Positions 16,907-24,929 of a stretch of DNA of 42,346 bases are shown here, in pieces (the first letter of the stretch is position 1; each line of letters opens with the position of its first letter). Origin of the DNA: Desulfuromonas sp. (GTDB lineage Bacteria; Desulfobacterota; Desulfuromonadia; Desulfuromonadales; Geothermobacteraceae); NCBI GenBank assembly GCA_002868905.1, contig PKUA01000014.1:1-42346 (forward strand), given 5' to 3'. The notes below the pieces were generated by a model that was given only the letters and a program-made list of their open reading frames with translations, was not told the origin of the DNA and searched no databases. The position numbers and the translations under genes were made by a program.

Positions 16907-17878
16907 ATGTTGTGCTATCGATTGACTGTGACTTTACTGCTGTTTGCCGCCAGCCTGGGGCTTGCGGGGTGTGCAACCACCCTGGAGGCCCAGCAACCTT
17001 CGGCCAAAGAGATGATCGGGAGGGAACATCCCGATGCGAACCTGGCGGAACTCTCCTTGCCGGAACTGCTAGTCCGAGGCCAGGGCCACCTGGACCAGGG
17101 TCATCTGAAACTGGCCCAGCTGCACTATGCCCGAGCGTTACAGGTTGATGAATCATCCGTCGAAGCGATCGTCGGCCTCGGTCAAATCTCCTTCAACCAA
17201 AAAAACTACCAGGGAGCCGCCGCGTTCATGTCAAAGGCGATTGACCTGGAACCGGGCAATCCGGACGCCCTGCTCTTTCTCGGAAAATCGCAACGGGCCC
17301 AAGGTGAATACGACCTGGCGAAACAAACCTTCGCCAAGGCCCAACAGGCCGACCCGATGAACCCGGAGATTCTCACCGAATTTGCCATCTGCCAGGACAT
17401 GGTGAATCGTTGGGACCTCTCTGAACCGGTCTTCAGACAGGTGGTCGATCTGCAACCGAGCAACCCGATGGCCCGCAACAACCTCGCCTTCAACCTTCTG
17501 GTCCAGGGGAAATACCCGGAAGCGATCAGAGAGTTGCGCCATGCCATGCGGCTGAGGTCAGACCTTGAGGTCGCACGCAACAACCTGGCTGCAGCCTACA
17601 TTCTGAACGGCCAACCCGAGATGGGAAAGCGCCTGTTTAACGGCACGCTTGGGGAGGCGGCCGCCTATAATAACCTCGGTTATCTCTACATGCTGCAAAA
17701 TCGCTGGGATGATGCCGAAACCGCCCTCAACAAGGCGATGGACCTCAATCCCGTTTTCTACGTCCGCGCCAGAAACAACCTTGAACGCCTCAAGGAACGA
17801 CGACTCAGCCAGGCCGACACCCAGGAAGATACGATCAACGAAGCCCTCACAGCCCCGACCCAGAATTCAAAGGAGTAA
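16907..17878 (+). CDS. tadD: TadD-type TPR lipoprotein
   Basis: The protein has 323 residues from the ATG at 16907 with AAGGAG upstream. Residues 1-18 are a lipoprotein signal with lipobox LAGC. From about residue 60 onwards there are roughly six tetratricopeptide repeats (for example GHLKLAQLHYARALQVDESS, KAIDLEPGNPDALLFLG, NNLGYLYMLQNRWDDAETAL). TadD is a periplasmic lipoprotein scaffold for Tad assembly, thought to help the secretin. The last ~20 residues are polar and probably disordered. Confidence 0.92.
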   Translation: MLCYRLTVTLLLFAASLGLAGCATTLEAQQPSAKEMIGREHPDANLAELSLPELLVRGQGHLDQGHLKLAQLHYARALQVDESSVEAIVGLGQISFNQKNYQGAAAFMSKAIDLEPGNPDALLFLGKSQRAQGEYDLAKQTFAKAQQADPMNPEILTEFAICQDMVNRWDLSEPVFRQVVDLQPSNPMARNNLAFNLLVQGKYPEAIRELRHAMRLRSDLEVARNNLAAAYILNGQPEMGKRLFNGTLGEAAAYNNLGYLYMLQNRWDDAETALNKAMDLNPVFYVRARNNLERLKERRLSQADTQEDTINEALTAPTQNSKE

Positions 17879-17881
17879 TGG

Positions 17882-18325
17882 ATGAAATTATTATCCCTCT
17901 TGACGACCCTGCTGCTACTCTTCTCGGTCCCCTGTTTCGGGAGTGATATGGTTTCCGTCGTCACCGACTCGGCCACTCTCTACAGTTCTCCCGAGCCCTC
18001 GGCCTATAATCAGATCCTGGAAATGCCCCTGTTTTATCCTTTGCAGGTCGTTCAAGACAGGGGGAACTTCTTGGAAGTCACCGACTATCGCAACCGTATC
18101 GGCTGGGTTTCCAAAGACCTGGTTGACGATGTGCGCGCAGTGATCATAACCGTCGGCACGGGAAATATCCGCAACGGGCCGTCAACCTCAGCCGCTTTGC
18201 TGTTTCACGCAGATCGGGGCGTGACGTTCAAAGTCCTGACGAAGAAGGAGGACTGGTACCAACTCCGGCATGAGAGCGGAAGTGAGGGTTGGGCGCACAA
18301 ATCTCTGCTCTGGGGAGCGATGTGA
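17882..18325 (+). CDS. Periplasmic tandem SH3-domain protein
   Basis: The protein has 147 residues with a signal peptide (MKLLSLLTTLLLLFSVPCFG) and two bacterial SH3 domains. The first is about 24-80 (VVTDSATLYSSP, ending RIGWVSKDLV); the second is about 88-145 (GTGNIRNGPSTSAALLFHAD, ending SEGWAHKSLL). Such domains bind peptidoglycan or peptides in the envelope. It starts three bases after tadD, so it belongs to the same transcript and may anchor or locate the pilus machine at the cell wall. It is not a standard Tad component. Confidence 0.88.
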   Translation: MKLLSLLTTLLLLFSVPCFGSDMVSVVTDSATLYSSPEPSAYNQILEMPLFYPLQVVQDRGNFLEVTDYRNRIGWVSKDLVDDVRAVIITVGTGNIRNGPSTSAALLFHADRGVTFKVLTKKEDWYQLRHESGSEGWAHKSLLWGAM

Positions 18326-18343
18326 CCCTTGGCAGGTACCGAA

Positions 18344-18375
18344 CTGTCATCTACAGTATCGATCCTAGATGACAG
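18344..18375 (+). terminator. Hairpin after the Tad operon
   Basis: A perfect ten-base stem, CTGTCATCTA (18344-18353) and TAGATGACAG (18366-18375), with a 12-base loop follows the SH3 gene stop. No U-tract follows, so it may act as an mRNA end or a factor-dependent stop, or serve as an operator for the next gene. Confidence 0.5.
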
Positions 18376-18408
18376 GCCGGCCGACCCCCGGTAAACGCGG
18401 CGACTGAC

Positions 18409-20511
18409 ATGACCTCCATGCTGCTGTTCGGCCTCACGACGTTTCTCTCTGCCTTCCTGCTGTTCAATATCCAGCCGTTGATGGGGCACTACATCCTCCC
18501 CTGGTTCGGGGGAACACCGGCGGTCTGGACCAGCTGCATGCTATTTTTCCAGGTCGGGCTATTGGCCGGTTATGCCTACGCCTTCGGTCTGAGCCGGCAA
18601 TCCGGGAAGGTGCAAAGGAGTGTGCACCTGGTCTTGCTGGCCGGTTCGCTGGCCATGTTACCGATCGACCCACGTGACCAGCTTTTCATCCTGGGTCAGG
18701 TCGGCTCTCCGGCCTTGCAGATCCCCTTGCTGCTCGCCGCCACGATCGGCCTGCCGTTCGTGCTGGTATCCGCAACAGCGCCGCTGTTGCAGCACTGGTT
18801 TGCCGAACGCTTCGACAATGCTTCCCCCTACCGCCTGTATGCTCTTTCCAACACCGGCTCGATTCTTGCGCTCATCAGCTATCCGCTGATCTGGGAGCCG
18901 TTTTTCAAACTCGAAGGGCAGACGGCAATCTGGAGTGTGCTGTTCCTGGTCTTCGCTTCAGGCTGCGGGCTACTTGCATACCGTCGACCGGAATATTCCC
19001 AGGAATCGGAAACCGCCCTGAAAGAAAGTCGCATCCCCCTGAACTATCGTGCCACGAAGGAGCAGGCGTTAACACCATGGCACATCCTGACCTGGCTCGT
19101 TTTTCCGGCCCTCGGCTCCACCCTGCTGCTCGCCTCAACCAACCAGATCTGCCAGGAGGTCGCTTCGGTGCCGTTTCTCTGGGTCCTGCCCCTGGCGCTC
19201 TACCTCTTCTCCTTCATCCTGACCTTCGAATCGGAGCGCTGGTACATCCGCTGGCTCTGGGGTGGATTGATGGTCGTCCTGACCCCACTCGGCTGGTATT
19301 CCCTTTACCACGGGGTGACGTTCTCCTTCCTGGCCCAGCTGCTGACCTTCTGCGGGCTGTTGTTCGTCGGCTGCATGCTCTGTCACGGCGAACTTTACCG
19401 GCTGCGTCCCGGCAATCGTCACCTGACACTCTTCTACCTCTGCCTTGCCGCGGGCGGCGCATGCGGCGGCATGTTCGTCTCCGTGGTCGCGCCGGCTCTC
19501 TTTACCGGCTACCGCGAGTTTGAGATCGCCCTGGTCGGCATCTGCCTGCTGACGCTGCTGGCCTGGATGATAGAGCGGGCCGTCGTCATCTCCTTTCGCC
19601 AGCCCCTGTTCTGGATCGCCCCGCTGCTCGGCGCCTACGTGCTGGCAAGCCCGGTCGTCGCTCTCCGGCTGCCCGAGCTCAAGCAGGATAAGGTGGTCGA
19701 GCAGCTGCGTAATTTTTACGGCATCCTCGCAGTCGTCGAGAAAGATTCGCCGACCGGTGAGATCCGAACCATGGTCCACGGCCGGATCAATCACGGCAGC
19801 CAGTACACGGCGCGCGACAAGCGACACCAGACCGTGACCTATTACGCACCTGGCAGCCCGGTCGATCTTATCTTCAAACAACTCCGTTCCGAACCGGTAT
19901 CCACCGAAACGAACGGGCTGAAGGTAGGAATTGTCGGGACCGGGGCGGGAAGCTTTGCCGCCTTCGGTCAGGCGGGTGATACCTTCCGTTTCTACGAGAT
20001 CAATCCCCAGGTCATCGACCTGGCGTACCGGTACTTCAGCTTCCTGACCGATACGCCCGCCACGGTCGATGTCATCCTCGGCGATGGACGGATCATGCTG
20101 GAACGGGAACTCGACAAAAACGGTCCGCACAACTTTGACCTGTTGGCCATCGATGCCTTCTCCGGGGATGCGATCCCGATGCACCTGATCACCCTGGAGA
20201 GCTTCCGGCTCTATCTCCACCACCTCGCCGACGACGGCCTGCTGCTCTACCACGTGACCAACCGCTTCGTCGACCTGGTTCCGGTAGTGGAAGGGTTGGC
20301 GGCTGAGCTCGGCTACCGGACCGCGCGCCTTGAGGCAAACAGTGATCCATCCGTCGGACGCTACCGCAGCATCTGGATGGCGGTCACACGGAACGAACAA
20401 CACCTCGCCGAACTGCGCCGGCAACCGATCTATGCACCGGTGTCCGCCCCCCCCACTCCCCTCGTCTTCACCGATAATTACTCGAGCCTGCTGAAAGTTT
20501 TGAACCTTTAG
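18409..20511 (+). CDS. Fused membrane (MFS-like)/spermidine synthase-like protein
   Basis: The protein has 700 residues. The first ~410 hold about ten membrane helices in the arrangement seen in 'fused MFS/spermidine synthase' proteins (MLLFGLTTFLSAFLLFNIQP, then GGTPAVWTSCMLFFQVGLL). The C-terminal soluble part (about 440-690) is a Rossmann-type aminopropyltransferase-like domain: VGIVGTGAGSF (nucleotide loop), FYEINPQVIDLA, VILGDGRIML, LLAIDAFSGDAIPMHLI. Spermidine synthases use decarboxylated SAM, but the substrate of the membrane-fused version is not established to my knowledge. No ribosome site stands out before the ATG at 18409. Confidence 0.85.
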   Translation: MTSMLLFGLTTFLSAFLLFNIQPLMGHYILPWFGGTPAVWTSCMLFFQVGLLAGYAYAFGLSRQSGKVQRSVHLVLLAGSLAMLPIDPRDQLFILGQVGSPALQIPLLLAATIGLPFVLVSATAPLLQHWFAERFDNASPYRLYALSNTGSILALISYPLIWEPFFKLEGQTAIWSVLFLVFASGCGLLAYRRPEYSQESETALKESRIPLNYRATKEQALTPWHILTWLVFPALGSTLLLASTNQICQEVASVPFLWVLPLALYLFSFILTFESERWYIRWLWGGLMVVLTPLGWYSLYHGVTFSFLAQLLTFCGLLFVGCMLCHGELYRLRPGNRHLTLFYLCLAAGGACGGMFVSVVAPALFTGYREFEIALVGICLLTLLAWMIERAVVISFRQPLFWIAPLLGAYVLASPVVALRLPELKQDKVVEQLRNFYGILAVVEKDSPTGEIRTMVHGRINHGSQYTARDKRHQTVTYYAPGSPVDLIFKQLRSEPVSTETNGLKVGIVGTGAGSFAAFGQAGDTFRFYEINPQVIDLAYRYFSFLTDTPATVDVILGDGRIMLERELDKNGPHNFDLLAIDAFSGDAIPMHLITLESFRLYLHHLADDGLLLYHVTNRFVDLVPVVEGLAAELGYRTARLEANSDPSVGRYRSIWMAVTRNEQHLAELRRQPIYAPVSAPPTPLVFTDNYSSLLKVLNL

Positions 20512-20868
20512 GCCACTTAATTTATGCGTGCTCCCATCCCCTGCGGTGCGCACCATTTTTGACTTGTAACCTCCTGCCCTCCTCCAACTCCTCCCATGAA
20601 GGGAGGGGAGTTGTTCTCTGCATTTCTCCCTCTCCCCAGCGTGGGAGATGGCCGGGGTGAGGGGGCACCATCTTTTACTTTTTCATAGCCCGTAACATCC
20701 CGGACAACTCTCGGCAAAACCTGGTACAGTCCCGACATAACTCCACGTAACTGAAACACAGCTTAAACAATCTCCATTCAGTTATGTCTCATCCTCCTTG
20801 CGGTCGGCTCCCTTCTGGCTAAACTAGTAACTGCAGGTTTAGAAAACCCTCACGGAAATCGATTCATC
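20512..20868. repeat. Non-coding gap with inverted repeats
   Basis: The gap between the synthase-like gene and the hydrogenase operon has no credible gene. It holds two GC-rich inverted repeats: CAACTCCTCCC with GGGAGGGGAGTTG (20585-20613), and CTCCCTCTCCCC, GGGAG, CCGGGGTGAGGGG (20626-20664). Both resemble dispersed intergenic palindromes of the 'CCCTCACCCCGGCC' type found in many proteobacteria. Further down are TAACTGAA/TTCAGTTA (20748-20784) and CTAAAC/GTTTAG (20819-20842), which could be operators for the hydrogenase genes. No clear promoter was found. Confidence 0.6.
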
Positions 20869-21828
20869 ATGGACGGTTTTGTTGTGAAAGCGGACTTTCT
20901 CCCGCGCCTGTTGCAACAGCTGCAGGAGAATTACCAGGTCGTCGGCCCGGTACGGGGCGAGGATGATGTCTGTCGTCTGCAACCGCTGGATGAATGGTCC
21001 GAGCATCAAGAATTCTCCCTCCCCCGTATTTCCGTAAAAAAATATTTATTCCCCCCCAATGAACTCCTCTACACGACCAAAAACGGCACCTTCGAGCCGC
21101 CGCCTCCACCGGAACAAATGGCCGTGGTCGGAGTCCCTTCCTGCGACCTGTACGCAGTCGATTTTCTCGACCGGGTTTTTGCGGATGACCCCCTCTACCA
21201 GCGGCGCCGCAGCAACCTGCTGCTGGTCGGCATCACCTGCCACCCCAGCGAGGATTGCTTTTGTCCCCCTCGGGACACCCCCCCACCGTTTGATCTCTTC
21301 CTCGACGAGGAGAGGGTTTTCAGCGGCACCCCACGAGGGGATGAGCTACTGCAACAACTGGGTGACCGGTTGATTGGCGAGGTGGAGATCGACCACGACT
21401 GGACATGTGAGGCGCAGGGGCCGCCCCTGCCGGAGAACCTCGAACGTCGTTGGGCCGCCAACGAGACAAAATCGTTCTGGGAAGAGATTGGTGGTCGCTG
21501 TCTCGGCTGCGGCGCCTGTTCGGCAGTCTGTCCGACCTGCCACTGCTTCGACATGCAGGACAGGATCGACGCCGCAGGAAACGCTGTCCGCCATCGGATC
21601 TGGGACAACTGCTTCTTTCCCAATTTCGCCCTGGTCGCCGGCGGACATGATTTTCATCCGACCCGGGGTGCCCGCTTCCGCTTCCGCTGCGAACACAAAC
21701 TGCTCGGATTCGGAGTCTTCCGTGGTGAGTCCTCGTGTGTCGGCTGCGGCCGCTGTCGTGCCGCATGTCCGGTCCAAATAGACATTCTCGAGGCGCTCGA
21801 CCACCTGCGGGAGGGAGCGATCCCATGA
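20869..21828 (+). CDS. hydB: Group 3 [NiFe]-hydrogenase (sulfhydrogenase) beta subunit, iron-sulfur protein
   Basis: The protein has 319 residues and resembles the beta subunit of soluble sulfhydrogenases (anaerobic sulfite reductase A family). Two C-terminal [4Fe-4S] motifs are clear: CLGCGACSAVCPTCHCFD and CVGCGRCRAACPVQI. Additional Cys residues precede them (VGVPSCDLYAVDF, then ITCHPSEDCFCPP). It passes electrons between the flavin subunit and the catalytic dimer. It is the first gene of a four-gene operon, and its stop overlaps the start of the next gene (ATGA). Confidence 0.92.
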   Translation: MDGFVVKADFLPRLLQQLQENYQVVGPVRGEDDVCRLQPLDEWSEHQEFSLPRISVKKYLFPPNELLYTTKNGTFEPPPPPEQMAVVGVPSCDLYAVDFLDRVFADDPLYQRRRSNLLLVGITCHPSEDCFCPPRDTPPPFDLFLDEERVFSGTPRGDELLQQLGDRLIGEVEIDHDWTCEAQGPPLPENLERRWAANETKSFWEEIGGRCLGCGACSAVCPTCHCFDMQDRIDAAGNAVRHRIWDNCFFPNFALVAGGHDFHPTRGARFRFRCEHKLLGFGVFRGESSCVGCGRCRAACPVQIDILEALDHLREGAIP

Positions 21829-22646
21829 GCGCGAGCCTGGTACCGATACCGGCAACCCTGGTCCGCATTCTCCCGGAGGACCCGGAAAATCGTCTGTTCG
21901 AGCTGCAAACCACCACACCGTTTCACGTCGGACCCGGCCAGTTCGTCGAGCTGACCGTTCCCGGCTCCGGGGAATTCCCGGTTTCCACTGCCGGGGAAAC
22001 CGCGACCGGTTTTGCCACCTGCATCAGGCAAAGCGGCCGGGTCACCGCCGCCATGTTCCAACTCGACGAAGGGATGATCGTCGGACTGCGCGGCCCGTTC
22101 GGTAACGGCTTCGACCTGACACGCTTTGCAGGCCGGGACGTGCTGCTGATTGCCGGCGGCCTCGGTATCGCTCCGCTGCGCGGCCTGCTCCATGCCCTGC
22201 TGGAAGAGAGGGAACGCTACGGCCGCATCGTGCTGCTCTACGGCGCGCGGCAACCAGAGAACATCCTGTTTCGAGAAGAGTTCGAGGAACTCGCCGCGAA
22301 CGGAACCGTGGAGTTGCGCTTTTCGGTCGATTTCGCCCCGCAACTGGGGGAAGGCGATGGCTATATCTGTTCCGTCGGTCTGGTGACCGAGCTGCTGCAA
22401 GGACTGCAGCTTGCACCGGACGCAACCACCGCCGCCGTCTGCGGCCCCCCTTCCCTCTACGGCTGCGTCCTCGAACAGCTCGCTTCGACCGGCATCGACC
22501 CGGATCGGATTTTCGCCACCCTTGAGCGGCGGATGAAATGCGGTACCGGCCAGTGCTGCCACTGCGTCTGCGCGGGGGTGACCATCTGTCGCGACGGCCC
22601 GGTCTTCTGCCTGACCGAGCTGCGGTCCATGCCGGGAGCGATCTGA
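21825..22646 (+). CDS. hydG: Hydrogenase gamma subunit, FAD/NAD(P)-binding oxidoreductase
   Basis: The protein has 273 residues from the ATG at 21825, which overlaps the upstream stop; an earlier in-frame ATG would lie within the beta gene. It has a ferredoxin-reductase-like fold: FAD domain (about 1-100, PGQFVELTVPGSG), NAD(P) domain (VLLIAGGLGIAPLRGLLHAL, then VLLYGARQPENILF, CGPPSLYG), and a C-terminal [2Fe-2S] site (MKCGTGQCCHCVCAG, then CRDGPVFC) like that of PyrK. It links the hydrogenase to NAD(P)H. The cofactor preference cannot be decided by eye. Confidence 0.93.
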   Translation: MSASLVPIPATLVRILPEDPENRLFELQTTTPFHVGPGQFVELTVPGSGEFPVSTAGETATGFATCIRQSGRVTAAMFQLDEGMIVGLRGPFGNGFDLTRFAGRDVLLIAGGLGIAPLRGLLHALLEERERYGRIVLLYGARQPENILFREEFEELAANGTVELRFSVDFAPQLGEGDGYICSVGLVTELLQGLQLAPDATTAAVCGPPSLYGCVLEQLASTGIDPDRIFATLERRMKCGTGQCCHCVCAGVTICRDGPVFCLTELRSMPGAI

Positions 22647-22647
22647 A

Positions 22648-23397
22648 ATGATTCGGACCCGCATCGCCTATATCCGCCTCACCTCCTGCAGCGGTTGCCA
22701 GCTCACCCTGCTCAACTGCGAAGAAGAGCTCGCTCGGGTCGGAGAGCTGTTCGAACCGGTCCGGTTCGAGATGCTCAGCTCGGCCGCCGATGACGGGGGA
22801 CCGCTCGCCGCCGTGCTGGTCGAAGGTTCGGCGGCCCGACCGGAGGAGGTTCAGCGACTGCTCGACCTGCGCCGGCGCAGCCGCTGGCTGGTGGCAATTG
22901 GCGCCTGCGCCCTGAGCGGCGGCGTCAATCGCCTGGTCGACGACCGACAGGGCGAGCACTGCGCTGCCGTCTATGCTGGTGTATGCACCGGACGCAATAT
23001 GTTTCCACCGCAGTCGATCGACCATTTTGTCGCGGTCGACCTGTGCATTCCCGGTTGCCCGCCCGAACCGCAGGAAATTCTCGGTGCCTTGCTCGCCCTG
23101 CAGCGTGGCACCCTGCCTGGATTCCTGCGGGAGCACGCGGTCTGCATGGAGTGTCGGCAACGGGAGAACCTCTGCCTGCTGCTGGAGCGCAAACTTCCCT
23201 GCCTCGGACCGGTCACCCGCGGCGGCTGCAACGCCCGCTGCCCCTCCATCGGTATCGTGTGCGAGGGATGTCGCGGTTACGCCGACCAGCCGGCACGGGA
23301 GGAGCAGGCTCATCTGCTACGGGACCTCGGCCTGTCCGAACGGCAGGTCAGGGAACGGATGGGACGCTTTACCGGAGGAAATCATGAGACGCCTTGA
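22648..23397 (+). CDS. hydD: Hydrogenase delta subunit ([NiFe] small subunit)
   Basis: The protein has 249 residues. It starts directly with the [NiFe] small-subunit motif: SCSGCQLTLLNCEEEL for the proximal [4Fe-4S] cluster, followed by AIGACALSGGVN, CIPGCPPEPQEI, and a C-terminal Cys-rich segment (CMECRQRENLC, then CLGPVTRGGCNARCP, IVCEGCRG) that can hold further clusters. There is no Tat signal, as expected of a cytoplasmic group 3 enzyme. It starts two bases after the gamma stop and overlaps the alpha gene by 14 bases. Confidence 0.94.
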   Translation: MIRTRIAYIRLTSCSGCQLTLLNCEEELARVGELFEPVRFEMLSSAADDGGPLAAVLVEGSAARPEEVQRLLDLRRRSRWLVAIGACALSGGVNRLVDDRQGEHCAAVYAGVCTGRNMFPPQSIDHFVAVDLCIPGCPPEPQEILGALLALQRGTLPGFLREHAVCMECRQRENLCLLLERKLPCLGPVTRGGCNARCPSIGIVCEGCRGYADQPAREEQAHLLRDLGLSERQVRERMGRFTGGNHETP

Positions 23398-24628
23398 GGT
23401 GGCTCCCCTGACCCGGGTTGAAGGGCACGGCCGGGTCGAACTCGAGGTGATCGAAGATCGTCTCGCGGCGGCCCGGGTCCTGATCAACGAATCCCCCCGG
23501 CTATTCGAGGGGATGGTCCTCGGCCGCGATGCCGCCGAGATTCCCTCCCTGGTCTGCCGCATCTGCGCCATCTGCAGCACCGTCCACCGCCTCGCCGCCT
23601 GCCAGGCCCTTGAACAGGCGCTCGGCGTCATCATTCCGCCGCGTGCCGCCCTGATCCGCGAGCTTGCCCTGCTCGGCGGTCACATCGAGAGCCACGCCTT
23701 GCACCTGTACTGCCTCGTCTACCCCGACCTGGTCGACGCCGACAGCGTCCTGCAGCCGTTGCAGCAGGGAGATCCTCTTGCCAAAGACGGTCTCGCCCTG
23801 AAAGCGTTCGGCAACAGGTTACAGACGGTAGCGGGCGGGCGCCGGATTCACCCGATCAACCTCGAGATCGGCGGGGTGCTCCACGCCCCGGCCGACGACG
23901 AGTTGGCAGCACTGCAGGACGAGCTTGAGGGGTGGCTGAAACGAATTGAGCCTCTGATCGAGCCGTTTTTCCGGGAAGACGCCTGGCCGGACGCCGGGCC
24001 GGTTGCCGGACTGCGCATCGCTGTTGACGGAAACGGAGAATTCACCCTGACCGGGGACAACCTGGTCTGTTCGGATAGTTCGATGGTCAACGCCAGCGGC
24101 TACCGGGATCTCCTGCAGGAAACAGCGCTCCCCGACACCAACGCCAAGCAGAGCCGCAAAGGGGGAACGAGCCTGCTGACCGGCGCCCTGGCCCGTTGCG
24201 AATTTGCCAGTCCGGGCGACAAAACCACCCCCTTCCCTCCCGGTATCCATGCCAACAACGCCGCCCAGGGGCTGGAGCTTGTCTGGTCACTGGAGCGCGC
24301 TCATGACATTTGCCGGCAGCTGCGTGCCGAAACCGGCGACCTTTGCTCACCGTTCCGCGCCGGTCCGGGAAGCGGCACCTGCGTCATCGAAGCCCCGCGC
24401 GGCATCCTGGTTCACCACTACGAACTCGACGACATGGGGCGGGTCGGCGCCGCGGACATCATCACCCCGACCGCGATCAACTCAACCGCAATGGAAGAGC
24501 AGCTGCTTGCCGACCTCGCCGATGAAACCGACGAACCGACCATGCGCCAGACCGCCGCACGCATCATCCGCGCCTACGACCCCTGTATCTCCTGCTCGGT
24601 CCACGTGCTGCGGGTCGACAGGCCGTGA
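23384..24628 (+). CDS. hydA: Hydrogenase alpha subunit ([NiFe] catalytic large subunit)
   Basis: The protein has 414 residues from the ATG at 23384, with GGAGGAAATC upstream. It holds the Ni-Fe active site: N-terminal CxxC in VCRICAICSTVH and C-terminal CxxC in YDPCISCSVHVL. Other family stretches are LTRVEGHGRVELEVIED, HIESHALHLYCLV and GTCVIEAPRGILVHHYELD. After the final H only a short tail (VLRVDRP) remains, so maturation would remove at most a few residues, if any. The set beta-gamma-delta-alpha matches group 3b NADP-linked hydrogenases. No hyp maturation genes or endopeptidase are in the window. Confidence 0.95.
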   Translation: MRRLEVAPLTRVEGHGRVELEVIEDRLAAARVLINESPRLFEGMVLGRDAAEIPSLVCRICAICSTVHRLAACQALEQALGVIIPPRAALIRELALLGGHIESHALHLYCLVYPDLVDADSVLQPLQQGDPLAKDGLALKAFGNRLQTVAGGRRIHPINLEIGGVLHAPADDELAALQDELEGWLKRIEPLIEPFFREDAWPDAGPVAGLRIAVDGNGEFTLTGDNLVCSDSSMVNASGYRDLLQETALPDTNAKQSRKGGTSLLTGALARCEFASPGDKTTPFPPGIHANNAAQGLELVWSLERAHDICRQLRAETGDLCSPFRAGPGSGTCVIEAPRGILVHHYELDDMGRVGAADIITPTAINSTAMEEQLLADLADETDEPTMRQTAARIIRAYDPCISCSVHVLRVDRP

Positions 24629-24659
24629 TGTCAAAACCAAATTTCGGGGATGAAATCGA

Positions 24660-24688
24660 TTGACACCCCCACGCTTTTACGATAAATC
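24660..24688 (+). promoter_or_regulatory. Promoter of tRNA-Thr
   Basis: TTGACA (24660-24665, perfect -35) is followed after 17 bases by TAAATC (24683-24688), a weak -10, about 17 bases before the tRNA. Confidence 0.6.
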
Positions 24689-24705
24689 TTTGTTCCGCGA
24701 AATAA

Positions 24706-24781
<76 letters not shown>

Positions 24782-24786
24782 GTTCG

Positions 24787-24821
24787 AAAAAGGGTCTGTG
24801 ATCAACTCACGGACCCTTTTT
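24787..24821 (+). terminator. Intrinsic terminator of tRNA-Thr
   Basis: AAAAAGGGTCTGTGA (24787-24801) pairs with TCACGGACCCTTTTT (24807-24821), about 15 pairs with one wobble, and ends in a T-run. Confidence 0.92.
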
Positions 24822-24929
24822 GTTTCACATCCCACCATACTCCCCGGAAATGACAAGCCAACACTCGGTTTTTCTGGCAGAATAGGCTGTAAGCTACTTT
24901 CGACTGAAATGACTTATTGACCGACAACA

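Noticed and set aside
19135-20556. Long minus-strand frame (473 codons) opposite the spermidine-synthase-like gene
   Set aside because: Polar, low-complexity translation with no hydrophobic core or motif; the plus-strand gene has clear membrane and SAM-fold motifs.
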